A DNA stretch of 17,862 nt from Promethearchaeota archaeon. GTDB taxonomy: Archaea > Asgardarchaeota > Lokiarchaeia > Sigynarchaeales > SOKP01. A program made the translations under genes and the position numbers. A model generated the notes under the pieces. It was given only the letters and a program-made list of their open reading frames with translations, ran no database searches and was not told the DNA's origin. Positions 7,300 through 13,818 of this stretch are shown here, one piece after another; the first letter of the stretch is position 1; every line of letters starts with the position of its first letter. The stretch lies in the NCBI GenBank assembly GCA_016839425.1, contig JAEOUI010000173.1, positions 1 to 17,862 on the forward strand. The letters are read 5' to 3'.

Positions 7300-8253
7300 A
7301 TGAGCGTGCCATCATCACTGCAGGCAGGACCCTTTACAACCACGATATTAATTAAAAAGAAATACGCTTTACTCTATGCTTTTTTGATGTGGGTTAGTAT
7401 CGCTTCAATTATGCTAGAATTTTGGGTGTTTTGGCAGGAAATGTTTAATTGGCAATTCCTTTTTGCGTGGAGAGAAATTCATTTCTATTTATTGCTTCCT
7501 CTCGTGCTTTTTGTAATGTACCTCACAGCCGTGCTCATATCGCTTATATTCGCGAAATTACTTTTAGGGTTTGTCAATTTAGTTCACAAGCCTAAAGAAG
7601 GCATTTTTCTTCGCGATCCTTCTGATAAAGACTATCGTTATTGGAACATCCGAAATATCATAAAAAGATGGCCTATTTGGTTATCTCATAAATTTCCTTT
7701 TCCCTTTTTAGACAATCTTTGTTTTAAAATGTTTGGCGTAAAAACGAGATTTTCCAACTCGCTTTTTGAAGGATATGTTGATTGTGAATTCATAGAGTTT
7801 GGAAAAAATGTCGTTGTTGGTCAAGGAGCAATCATTCAATCAGCAGTCATTGTAGGTAACTTATTAATTATAAGAAAGACAACGATTAAGGACAATGTTC
7901 GAATTGGCACGCACGCAATAATCATGCCTGGAACAGAAGTTCAGAAGAATTGCGTTCTTGCAGCAACGTCTTCTACTACAGTAGGACAAGTGCTCGAGAA
8001 AAATTGGATATATGTTGGAATTCCCGCAAAAAAATTCAAAAAAAACAGGTTTTTTGAACAGAACTTAGAAGGAATAATTCGAGGACACACGGGAGATTAT
8101 GACGATTTAAGAGAAAAATACGAGGATCTATATGTCAGACGACACGACAAGCATGCGGAACACATATCTTTAAGAGAGAGAATTCACCACCAAAAAGAAA
8201 AAATTGAAGATAGAAGGAAGTTAAAAAAGGATCGATTAAAACAGAATGATTAA
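7300..8253 (+). CDS. Membrane-anchored left-handed beta-helix protein, type C (copy 2)
   Basis: This 317-residue protein is the closest pair in the cluster with the gene at 4483. Long blocks are shared, including PFPFLDNLCFKMFGV (133-147), SNSLFEG, SAVIVGNLLI and KDNVRIG. N-terminus SVPSSLQAGPFTT, membrane segments at about 23-47 and 60-95, signature HKPKEGIFLR, and a beta-helix to about 243 ending WIYVGIPA. H205 (in GTHAII) keeps the candidate catalytic position. The tail (about 258-317) is a highly charged, probably helical segment. ATG start with GAGG 9 nt upstream, 14 nt after the B2 stop. It ends the operon, with only 2 nt to the convergent gene, so transcripts probably overlap. Confidence 0.83.
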   Translation: MSVPSSLQAGPFTTTILIKKKYALLYAFLMWVSIASIMLEFWVFWQEMFNWQFLFAWREIHFYLLLPLVLFVMYLTAVLISLIFAKLLLGFVNLVHKPKEGIFLRDPSDKDYRYWNIRNIIKRWPIWLSHKFPFPFLDNLCFKMFGVKTRFSNSLFEGYVDCEFIEFGKNVVVGQGAIIQSAVIVGNLLIIRKTTIKDNVRIGTHAIIMPGTEVQKNCVLAATSSTTVGQVLEKNWIYVGIPAKKFKKNRFFEQNLEGIIRGHTGDYDDLREKYEDLYVRRHDKHAEHISLRERIHHQKEKIEDRRKLKKDRLKQND

Positions 8254-8255
8254 TT

Positions 8256-8651
8256 TTACTCCCAAATAATATTTAGGTCATTCGTTATAAATTGCTTGAG
8301 CTCTTTACACATCATTCTAAGTTCCTGCCCTTCGAGCGTAAATAATTTTTTTCTTGGACATAATTCGTCAAGAGTACACTCTTTTTTTTCTAAATCATAA
8401 ATTAAGGGATAAAAACGACATCCTTGAGGCCGAAATTTGTAAATAGTACATGTCTTGCTATTTATATCAAGAAAAAAACAATATTTTCCCTTATTTTTTA
8501 ATTGATAGTAACCTTCTTCGTTTTTAATTGTAAAATCTTTTATTTTTATGGTTTGCCCGAGGTTTGCAAGAATATTGTTAATGTCTTTTTTTGACAAGGG
8601 CATCTCGGTTTCTATGCAACATTCTCCACAATCATTACACTTTTCGTTCAT
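8256..8651 (-). CDS. YkgJ-type CxxCxxCC cysteine-cluster protein
   Basis: This 131-residue protein is of the YkgJ or 'zinc- or iron-chelating' family, whose biochemical role is not established. It begins with the hallmark C5-x2-C8-x2-C11-C12. Further cysteines are C58, C68, C78 (in RPQGCRFYP, a block typical of the family), C92, C98 and C115, enough to bind a metal or an Fe-S cluster. No signal peptide or membrane segment is seen, so it is probably cytosolic. It is convergent with the beta-helix operon and divergent from the LRR gene, so it is likely a single-gene unit. The ATG lacks a good ribosome binding site, so a short-leader transcript is possible. Confidence 0.88.
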   Translation of the reverse strand: MNEKCNDCGECCIETEMPLSKKDINNILANLGQTIKIKDFTIKNEEGYYQLKNKGKYCFFLDINSKTCTIYKFRPQGCRFYPLIYDLEKKECTLDELCPRKKLFTLEGQELRMMCKELKQFITNDLNIIWE

Positions 8652-8844
8652 ATCAAGTTCTTGTTTTCATTAAACTCATTATCAAAAAATTTTTTCAACC
8701 AAAAAAAGTTGATGAATATCCCTTAGTTAATTTTCTTTTTTAGGTATTATACATTCTATCTCTCTAATGATGTATTCTAAGCATGAAAATTAAATTTCCA
8801 AGAATTTATAAGTTTTTATGACATTTTAAGAAATGTTGATATAA

Positions 8845-8855
8845 TTATTATAAGC
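8845..8855 (+). promoter_or_regulatory. TATA-like promoter before the LRR gene
   Basis: ATTATTATAAG lies about 45 bp before the ATG at 8895, which would place the transcript start near 8875 and leave room for the GAGGG ribosome binding site at 8884-8888. A second box, TTTATAAG, lies at 8805-8812 and is an alternative. Confidence 0.4.
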
Positions 8856-8894
8856 ATCTTTCAATTGATGATAGATTTTTTACGAGGGAATTAG

Positions 8895-9938
8895 ATGTCG
8901 GAAGTAGAGTTTAATGGTACGATCTACGAAATGAAGGACGGATTTTTAGATTTAGGATTATTAGAGATTAAAGATATAGAAGAAATTAAGGGTTTTAAAA
9001 AAATTAATGGTTTAAAGAATTTGGAGCTTAGTTCAAATGAAATTTCAGCCATAACAGGATTGGAAAAGCTTGAAGAACTCGAGATTCTCAATATTGGAAG
9101 CAATAACATTAAATCTATTTCTGGTCTTGAAAGTCTGAGCAATTTGGAAGTATTGCACTTGACAAGCAACGAAATATCAGAAATTAAAGGCTTAAATTCT
9201 TTAAAGAATTTAAAAGAACTTCACCTTCGTGGAAATCAAATAACAACTATAGAAGGCCTTGAAGAGCTTAAAAACCTACAAAAATTGGATTTTTCATGGA
9301 ATATGATATCAGAAATCGTAAATCTCGAGCATTTGGAAAATCTTGAAGCGCTTTGGCTTTCGGGAAACCAGATTTCACAGATTTCAGGTTTGGATAGGCT
9401 AAAAAATCTTAAGATCCTCAATATAAGTGGAAACCCAATCAAGGAGATAACGGGATTAAAACACCTCCAAGGTCTCAAGGAATTATACCTGAATAACTGC
9501 CAAATTTCGAAGATAAAAGGTCTAGATGTTTTAGAAAATTTGGAAACATTATGGTTAAATGGAAACCAAATACAAACAATAGAAGGATTGGACATGTTAG
9601 CGAACCTGAAAATATTGAATCTAAAGGAGAATGATATTACTGAGATTAAAGGATTAGTTCCCTTGGTTAATATGGAGAAATTATTTCTTTCTTCAAACAA
9701 CATTAGAGAAATAAAAGGTCTCGAAACCTTGAGCAACTTACATACTCTTGATATTGGTGAAAACGAAATAACGGAAGTTAAGGGGTTAGAATCCTTGATG
9801 AACTTAACATCCTTGTGGTTGAAAGAAACACAAATCCCTGAAGAAATCTTGAATAAACTTGGTGGTTTAGATTTTTCAGGATACGCAAATAATCCCATCA
9901 AGTTCGTTGAGCATTCTTTAATAAATCTATCAACTTAA
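8895..9938 (+). CDS. SDS22-like leucine-rich repeat protein
   Basis: This 347-residue protein is built almost wholly of leucine-rich repeats. After a short N-terminal cap (1-32) come about 13 tandem repeats of 22 residues with the pattern LxxLxxLxLxxNxIxxIxGL, followed by a cap of about 30 residues (GLDFSGYANNPIKFVE). The 22-residue length and N-x-I spacing are those of the SDS22 type, found in eukaryotic protein phosphatase 1 regulators. No signal peptide or membrane helix is present, so it should be a cytosolic protein-binding scaffold. The start is clear: GAGGG 6 nt before ATG. Repeat 8 has NNC for the usual xxN, and repeat 13 degenerates. Its partner cannot be told from the neighbours. 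Such proteins are common in Asgard archaea but not unique to them. Confidence 0.93.
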   Translation: MSEVEFNGTIYEMKDGFLDLGLLEIKDIEEIKGFKKINGLKNLELSSNEISAITGLEKLEELEILNIGSNNIKSISGLESLSNLEVLHLTSNEISEIKGLNSLKNLKELHLRGNQITTIEGLEELKNLQKLDFSWNMISEIVNLEHLENLEALWLSGNQISQISGLDRLKNLKILNISGNPIKEITGLKHLQGLKELYLNNCQISKIKGLDVLENLETLWLNGNQIQTIEGLDMLANLKILNLKENDITEIKGLVPLVNMEKLFLSSNNIREIKGLETLSNLHTLDIGENEITEVKGLESLMNLTSLWLKETQIPEEILNKLGGLDFSGYANNPIKFVEHSLINLST

Positions 9939-10002
9939 ATGTCTCATTCTTTTTAACATAATTTTTAACATTGAAGTTATAAATACTAATATAAATAGAA
10001 TC

Positions 10003-10905
10003 TTAGAAAATATTTAAACCAAAGAATCTTGTTGCGTTTTCAACCGTGAACTTACTAACTATTTCTTGAGATTCGTGAAGAACATGTGCTATTGCAGCAA
10101 TGGAATAACGAGCGTTTGATGGTACATTCACGGGACCTCTTTTATATGGATGTTGATAATAACTATCGGTTTCGGTAACTAACGAGGCTAAAGGAGCGTT
10201 CCCAAAAGCCTTTCGCCATCGATTGAATCCGAACGATGAGCTTGGAATTGACAAGATAAAACCTTGCTTTGCCAAGTTTTCTCCATATTCTGCTGGACCG
10301 GAGAAACAATGCCACATGATCCTATTAGGTTTGATGTTAAATTCTTTTAATATTTTGAGAATCTCCTTGTTAGCTCCGTCCGTTTCGTTAAAAGGATGAT
10401 TTGGATGTTCCTTATCGCTCTCGTGTGGGGCAGCATTTCTCACATGTAAGACATACGGCTTGTCAAGATCCTTAGTCTTTTCAAGTATATTTTTAAAAGC
10501 AGCAACTTGTTGGTTTCTCTTGTTTAGATCTCTCGCATGATGAAAATCAAGACCTATCTCCCCTATAGCTAAGAAATCGTTTGAATTATTAGAGACATAT
10601 TCAATCCATTGATTCCATTCTAATTGATATTTTTTTTTTGGCGTGTATGTTACCGTTTGAGGCGCCCATCCACAAGTAAATCCTATATTGTTTTTCCCCT
10701 TGACAAAAGGTTGGACCAAATGTAAGGTTTCCATATCAATAGAGCAAGTTATCAAATACAATCCACCAATTTTAAAATATTCCTGGTATTGCACCTCGTC
10801 TGAAGGAAGTATATCGTTCTTTGGACGAGGAAATGGCAGGTGGCAATGGACATCAATAAATTTGAGATTCTCTTCTGGTTCTGACAGGTTCATTTTATTT
10901 GACAT
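10003..10905 (-). CDS. TatD-family metal-dependent hydrolase (putative DNase)
   Basis: This 300-residue protein of the amidohydrolase-like TIM-barrel TatD family comprises magnesium- or other metal-dependent nucleases and deacylases. Metal ligands are all present: H20 and H22 in VHCH, E116 in GEIGLD (with D120), H154 in VLHVR, H199 in WHCFSG and D247 in TETDS. The late RGPVNVPSN block (257-265) matches the family's C-terminal loop. Unusual points are an N-terminal extension of about 15 residues and an insertion at about 160-178 rich in His, Asp and Glu. Members act in DNA repair and fragmentation or proofreading; the substrate here is unknown. The ATG at 10905 has no ribosome binding site. 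It is divergent from the membrane protein gene, separated by 128 bp. Confidence 0.92.
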   Translation of the reverse strand: MSNKMNLSEPEENLKFIDVHCHLPFPRPKNDILPSDEVQYQEYFKIGGLYLITCSIDMETLHLVQPFVKGKNNIGFTCGWAPQTVTYTPKKKYQLEWNQWIEYVSNNSNDFLAIGEIGLDFHHARDLNKRNQQVAAFKNILEKTKDLDKPYVLHVRNAAPHESDKEHPNHPFNETDGANKEILKILKEFNIKPNRIMWHCFSGPAEYGENLAKQGFILSIPSSSFGFNRWRKAFGNAPLASLVTETDSYYQHPYKRGPVNVPSNARYSIAAIAHVLHESQEIVSKFTVENATRFFGLNIF

Positions 10906-11002
10906 TGATTGTTAGAATTAATTCTATTACTTAATCTATTCGTCAACTCTTTAATAATAATTTATATTTAAATTTATTTGAGAATTCCAGATACTTCGAT
11001 AA

Positions 11003-11012
11003 TTTTATAAAA
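11003..11012 (+). promoter_or_regulatory. TATA box giving a leaderless transcript for the membrane protein
   Basis: TTTTATAAAA is centred about 26 bp before the ATG at 11034, the distance expected if transcription starts at or beside the start codon. No ribosome binding site is present, which agrees. Another AT-rich box (TTTATATTTA, 10961-10970) could serve the divergent TatD gene. Confidence 0.5.
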
Positions 11013-11033
11013 CAAATCTAAGAATAACAAAAT

Positions 11034-11975
11034 ATGAAATTAAAAGAAATATTCAAGTTTGAAAAAAGATTTGCTTGGCTTTACTTGGGATTTGGACTCT
11101 CAGCGTTTCTTTATGTATTGATCTATATACTTGCCATGTTATCTAGATTTACACAGATGAATCTCATTCCAACTGAATATCTTACGGATTTTGTGCTTAT
11201 TATACCTGGTCCGTTAATAACGGATATCTTGGTTCTTTATTTGCTTCCCGTTGTTTTTTTAATAATATTTTTAAAAATCGCACCTAGCATTATCAGGGGA
11301 GCAATAAAATTACATAAAATATCGTACTTTGGAATGAATACACCAGAATATGGAATGTTAGAAAAAGTACAAAAAAGAACAATATGGGTATTAATAAAAA
11401 GATCGTGGACTATTAGCTTTTTTTCCTTTACCATCGCAGCCTACTTTGTTAATTTAGGAATGGGGCCTGCTTTTAGACCAAATTATATGTATGTAGATGT
11501 GAATCAACCAGAGACCATACTTGTAGGCACTTTAAACTTGGCAGAAGCAATGTTTTTGGGAACTTTTTTCTTCATGTCAATAGCATTATTCATTGCGTTA
11601 CCTATTTGGCTCTTGGAAGATTCGGGAGTGATGTTCTATAGGGACTTTCCAAACGATTTGAGAACACCGACCTTTAGAGGAGCGTACGTTTTATTTGAAC
11701 GGATATTGGAATTTTTCACGAGTATATCAACCCTGCTACTTCTTTATAACATCGTCGTGCGGTGCTTCGATGTACTCCAACCAGGAGATCCAGGTATTCT
11801 CACACCCTTGATCTTGATTGTTCTTCCTTTATTAGTAACAGGTTTAAATGCATTTGCGTTAATTATTTACGAGAAACTACTACCAGAATCCATTTCAAAA
11901 GTACATGACAAATTATTGGAAAAAGGATATTATTTTATTCAAGCACCTCAGTCCCTTGAATCGCTAAAAAAATAA
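11034..11975 (+). CDS. Six-helix integral membrane protein of unknown function
   Basis: This 313-residue protein belongs to no family I recognise. Hydrophobic segments lie at about 14-38, 60-82, 120-142, 170-195, 225-245 and 255-280. The first is preceded by a short Lys/Phe-rich N-terminus, and the end is a charged tail. Between helices 2 and 3 is a loop of about 35 residues rich in Lys, Tyr and Met. A PAFRPNYMYVDVNQPE stretch between helices 3 and 4 is probably outside. No catalytic motif or transporter signature is visible. It has its own TATA box and a T8 tract after the stop, so it is a single-gene unit. Confidence 0.85.
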   Translation: MKLKEIFKFEKRFAWLYLGFGLSAFLYVLIYILAMLSRFTQMNLIPTEYLTDFVLIIPGPLITDILVLYLLPVVFLIIFLKIAPSIIRGAIKLHKISYFGMNTPEYGMLEKVQKRTIWVLIKRSWTISFFSFTIAAYFVNLGMGPAFRPNYMYVDVNQPETILVGTLNLAEAMFLGTFFFMSIALFIALPIWLLEDSGVMFYRDFPNDLRTPTFRGAYVLFERILEFFTSISTLLLLYNIVVRCFDVLQPGDPGILTPLILIVLPLLVTGLNAFALIIYEKLLPESISKVHDKLLEKGYYFIQAPQSLESLKK

Positions 11976-12006
11976 TCCCAAAAAATGTAAATAACAAATA
12001 TGCTAA

Positions 12007-12014
12007 TTTTTTTT
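12007..12014 (+). terminator. T8 tract after the membrane protein gene
   Basis: A run of eight T residues lies about 30 nt after the stop at 11975, without a clear hairpin, as expected for archaeal U-tract termination. Confidence 0.45.
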
Positions 12015-12060
12015 ATTTAATAAAAAACTGAGTTTTTGTGTTCAAAATCAGACATTTTTG

Positions 12061-12104
12061 TTTAAAAAGCTTTGTGACTTGCTAACATTTAATAGCACGA
12101 ATAT
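12061..12104 (+). promoter_or_regulatory. Promoter with a 16-nt element shared with the next small gene
   Basis: TTTAAAAAG (12061-12069) is a TATA-like box. About 28-30 bp downstream lies TTAATAGCACGAATAT (12089-12104), which recurs with one change at 12551-12566 before the next small ORF. Its distance from the TATA box places it across the expected transcription start. Confidence 0.45.
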
Positions 12105-12181
12105 TCATGTAATATATGACAGGTAGTAAGGTTTTTGTTAAATTTACATGCAAATTAACAACCATTGGGGTGGTAAGTAAA

Positions 12182-12430
12182 ATGGAGCTATATAAAAAAT
12201 TTTATAAAGGAATATTTGAAGGCGTTCAAAAAAAGAATTTAAGAATAAACCGCTACTCAATGGATGACGTTTTGAAAGAGATCTTTTCATACATTCCAAA
12301 GAACGACGAGGGTATTCTTCAAATTCAGGAAATTGATTTTAAGACTAAGGAACGAAAGATCTTAAAGACCATTATCATTGTAAACGAATTACATTTAGAA
12401 AATCAAGAAAAAATAAAATATAAGTTTTAA
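12182..12430 (+). CDS. Small protein of unknown function
   Basis: This 82-residue hypothetical protein is taken from the ATG at 12182, preceded by GGGGTGGT (12167-12174) at 7 nt, an acceptable ribosome binding site. The frame is open from an earlier ATG at 12116, which would add 22 residues that look less protein-like and fit a short-leader start. The product is Lys/Ile-rich with no membrane segment or signal: a charged N-terminus (MELYKKFYKG), a middle DDVLKEIFSYIPK, and two probable beta-strands (ILQIQEIDF, KTIIIVNELHL). No family is recognised. It has its own promoter and a T-tract after the stop. Confidence 0.6.
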   Translation: MELYKKFYKGIFEGVQKKNLRINRYSMDDVLKEIFSYIPKNDEGILQIQEIDFKTKERKILKTIIIVNELHLENQEKIKYKF

Positions 12431-12441
12431 ATACTTCCCTC

Positions 12442-12448
12442 TTTTTTT
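12442..12448 (+). terminator. T7 tract after the small gene
   Basis: Seven T residues follow CCCTC, about 12 nt after the stop at 12430. A plausible archaeal U-tract terminator. Confidence 0.4.
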
Positions 12449-12525
12449 AAGATAGAATAAAACACCCTTTTTGTTTCATACTATCCTGATAACACCTTGA
12501 GACTATTTCGGTACTACTCTTCCTA

Positions 12526-12566
12526 ATATTTAAGAACAAATATTTTTAGCTTAATAACACGAATAT
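12526..12566 (+). promoter_or_regulatory. Promoter with second copy of the 16-nt element
   Basis: ATATTTAAG (12526-12534) is a TATA-like box, and TTAATAACACGAATAT (12551-12566) matches the element at 12089-12104 in 15 of 16 positions at nearly the same distance from the box. It runs into the ATG at 12565, which implies a leaderless or very short-leader transcript. Confidence 0.4.
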
Positions 12567-12729
12567 GTTGAATCAACTCATGCACATCGACTTGATAGAA
12601 GAAGAAATACAAATATACAATTCTAAAATGAGACTTCTAAATTGGTTATACGACGAATTAAAAATTCAACCAAAAGATTTAAAAGATTTTTTAAACAAGA
12701 AAGGTCAGGAACTTCCAATTAATTGCTAA
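12565..12729 (+). CDS. Very small ORF, 54-residue hypothetical protein
   Basis: A 54-codon frame runs from the ATG at 12565 to the TAA at 12727, immediately after the shared promoter element. The product, starting MLNQLMHIDLIEEEIQ, is predicted mainly helical and charged, with a Leu/Ile heptad-like pattern and a Trp-Leu-Tyr centre (27-29), ending in Cys. It has no membrane segment. A later start at 12580 would give 49 residues. There is no ribosome binding site; the start would be leaderless. Support comes from the promoter, natural codon use and a mixed amino-acid content unlike random AT-rich sequence. No family is recognised; a DNA- or protein-binding small helical protein is possible. Confidence 0.45.
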   Translation: MLNQLMHIDLIEEEIQIYNSKMRLLNWLYDELKIQPKDLKDFLNKKGQELPINC

Positions 12730-12981
12730 GTCGGATCTAATTTTACTTATACCTTGAGTTATAAGTTGTTAGGGATTTGAAATTAAACGCTGTAATTCAG
12801 AATTTTTCTATCTTGATTCTTTAATAAGTATTTGTAAGAGGAATTTAACATAATTATATCAGTAAAAAGTTCGAAATATCAAAAATTGCATAAAGGTATC
12901 ATTTAGTTAAAAACTAGATTAAAATAAAAAAGAAAAAAAAACAATAATATTGCTTTGTAAAAAGGAAAGAGTTCGTAATGT
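12730..12981. other. Noncoding AT-rich spacer
   Basis: No open frame of note lies in these 252 bp. The right end holds the T-rich terminator of the minus-strand coiled-coil gene. The rest is AT-rich with no tRNA-like or long repeated sequence that I can see. Confidence 0.5.
12918..12941 (-). terminator. T-rich terminator for the coiled-coil gene
   Basis: On the minus strand this reads as a near-continuous T-tract (nine T, C, six T, then ATTTT) about 40 nt after the stop codon. It is the strongest U-tract in the window. Confidence 0.55.
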
Positions 12982-13392
12982 TTACTCTTCCATTGCCATT
13001 TGCTTTTCAATAGCCTTTAATTGTTTTTGTAAGCCTTTAATTTCGGCTTGAACGGCTTTCTTGGCGGTCTTTTCTTCGCCACTTATTTCTTTCAATTTCG
13101 TTTTTAAAGCCGCTCCCTTGGCTTTTTTCAATCCGGCTACTTCTTTTGATAAATTCTTCACGCTAACGGCTCTTTCTTTCTTAGTAGCAGCCCATTCGTT
13201 GGCTTTTTCAACAGCTTCGTCCAATAAGCCTTGTTCTGAAGCCAACTTTGATTCAGCAGCGTTAATTTGCGAGTCATACTCCCCCTCAACTTCTTTTTCT
13301 GCAGAGGCGTTCTTCTTCGCTGCTTCCTCTTCTATTTTCGTGATTTCGTCTTGTTTTGCACTAATTTGACTATTAATTTCGTCTATAGACAT
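12982..13392 (-). CDS. Stand-alone Lys/Glu/Ala-rich coiled-coil protein
   Basis: This 136-residue protein is made almost wholly of Ala, Lys and Glu, with no cysteine or histidine, one Tyr (39) and one Trp (68). Two coiled-coil regions (about 1-62 and 76-132) have Ile/Leu/Ala at heptad positions; NASAEKEVEGEYDSQ (28-42) looks like a hinge. No signal peptide or membrane helix is present, so it is presumably a soluble helical rod or hairpin in the cytosol. The sequence is richer in G and C than its surroundings because of its Ala codons, perhaps a sign of strong expression. The start lacks a ribosome binding site; a GTGAA/TTCAC hairpin lies directly before the ATG. The function is unknown; low-complexity similarity to many coiled coils would be uninformative. 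Confidence 0.8.
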   Translation of the reverse strand: MSIDEINSQISAKQDEITKIEEEAAKKNASAEKEVEGEYDSQINAAESKLASEQGLLDEAVEKANEWAATKKERAVSVKNLSKEVAGLKKAKGAALKTKLKEISGEEKTAKKAVQAEIKGLQKQLKAIEKQMAMEE

Positions 13393-13549
13393 TGTGAATT
13401 TTTCACTTTTTTTTGTTTATTATTTGATTTTTTCATACAAACGGTTAAAATAATTGTTTTCAACTATTTGTATTTAAATAATATCTTATTAGAAATTATT
13501 GTTTTTAAAATTTATTCTATCAATGATGTTTTAACTAAAGAAATAAGTG

Positions 13550-13577
13550 TTTTTTCACCATAATTAAAGTGAAAAAA
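13550..13577. repeat. Perfect inverted repeat with 9-bp arms, candidate operator
   Basis: TTTTTTCAC (13550-13558) and GTGAAAAAA (13569-13577) are exact reverse complements around a 10-nt AT spacer. TTTTTCAC recurs at 13399-13406 next to the coiled-coil start. It could be a regulator site for the divergent pair, or a transcript hairpin. Confidence 0.5.
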
Positions 13578-13779
13578 AATATAAATGTAGAACATCATAT
13601 CTTTAAAAATATAGATTATAATTAAGATCCCTTTAAAAATTTATTCTCTTTTTCAATTTTTCAAAAAATTACTCTTCTAAATACATTTAAGATGTGTAAA
13701 AATTTGCATTTAAGGAAATTTTCTTTCCTAATATGATTTTTTTGTTTAAAATTCTCATTTAATTTTAACTATTTGAAAA

Positions 13780-13791
13780 TTATAATTTAAA
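13780..13791 (+). promoter_or_regulatory. TATA box of the transporter unit
   Basis: TTATAATTTAAA is centred about 34 bp before the ATG at 13819, so the transcript would have a leader of only a few bases. No ribosome binding site precedes this ATG, and the nearby ATGs at 13796 and 13811 are out of frame. Confidence 0.45.
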
Positions 13792-13818
13792 TGCCATGAA
13801 TACCATAATAATGCAAGT

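Larger units (their letters stand above)
13393..13818. other. Long divergent noncoding region
   Basis: These 426 bp separate the coiled-coil gene (minus) from the transporter gene (plus). They are very AT-rich. They contain a GTGAA-TTT-TTCAC hairpin (13394-13406), a perfect 9-bp inverted repeat (13550-13577), a short GGAAA/TTTCC repeat near 13714-13728, a minus-strand TATA-like ATTTAAATA near 13468-13478, and a plus-strand TATA box near 13780-13791. There is no credible protein frame. A small RNA or regulatory region is possible but not shown. Confidence 0.55.

Noticed and set aside
8691..8715. T-run and A-run around CAAC/GTTG as a possible terminator or operator
   Set aside because: The paired arms are only 4 bp and the rest are homopolymer runs; too weak to claim.
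9236..9901. Minus-strand open frame of 221 codons opposite the LRR gene
   Set aside because: It lies wholly inside the LRR coding region, with repeats imposed by the 22-residue units; it has no start signal of its own.
10913..10926. 14-bp perfect palindrome TAGAATTAATTCTA before the TatD gene
   Set aside because: Such A/T palindromes are expected about once or more by chance in a window of this size and composition; no second copy was seen.
13061..13563. Plus-strand frames rich in Phe, Ala and Ser opposite and beyond the coiled-coil gene
   Set aside because: They are the complement of Lys/Glu/Ala codons; hydrophobic appearance is a by-product of that composition.
13393..13818. Possible tRNA or CRISPR-like array in the long noncoding region
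   Set aside because: No cloverleaf pattern, no GTTCGANTC-like T-loop and no regular spacer-repeat structure could be found.
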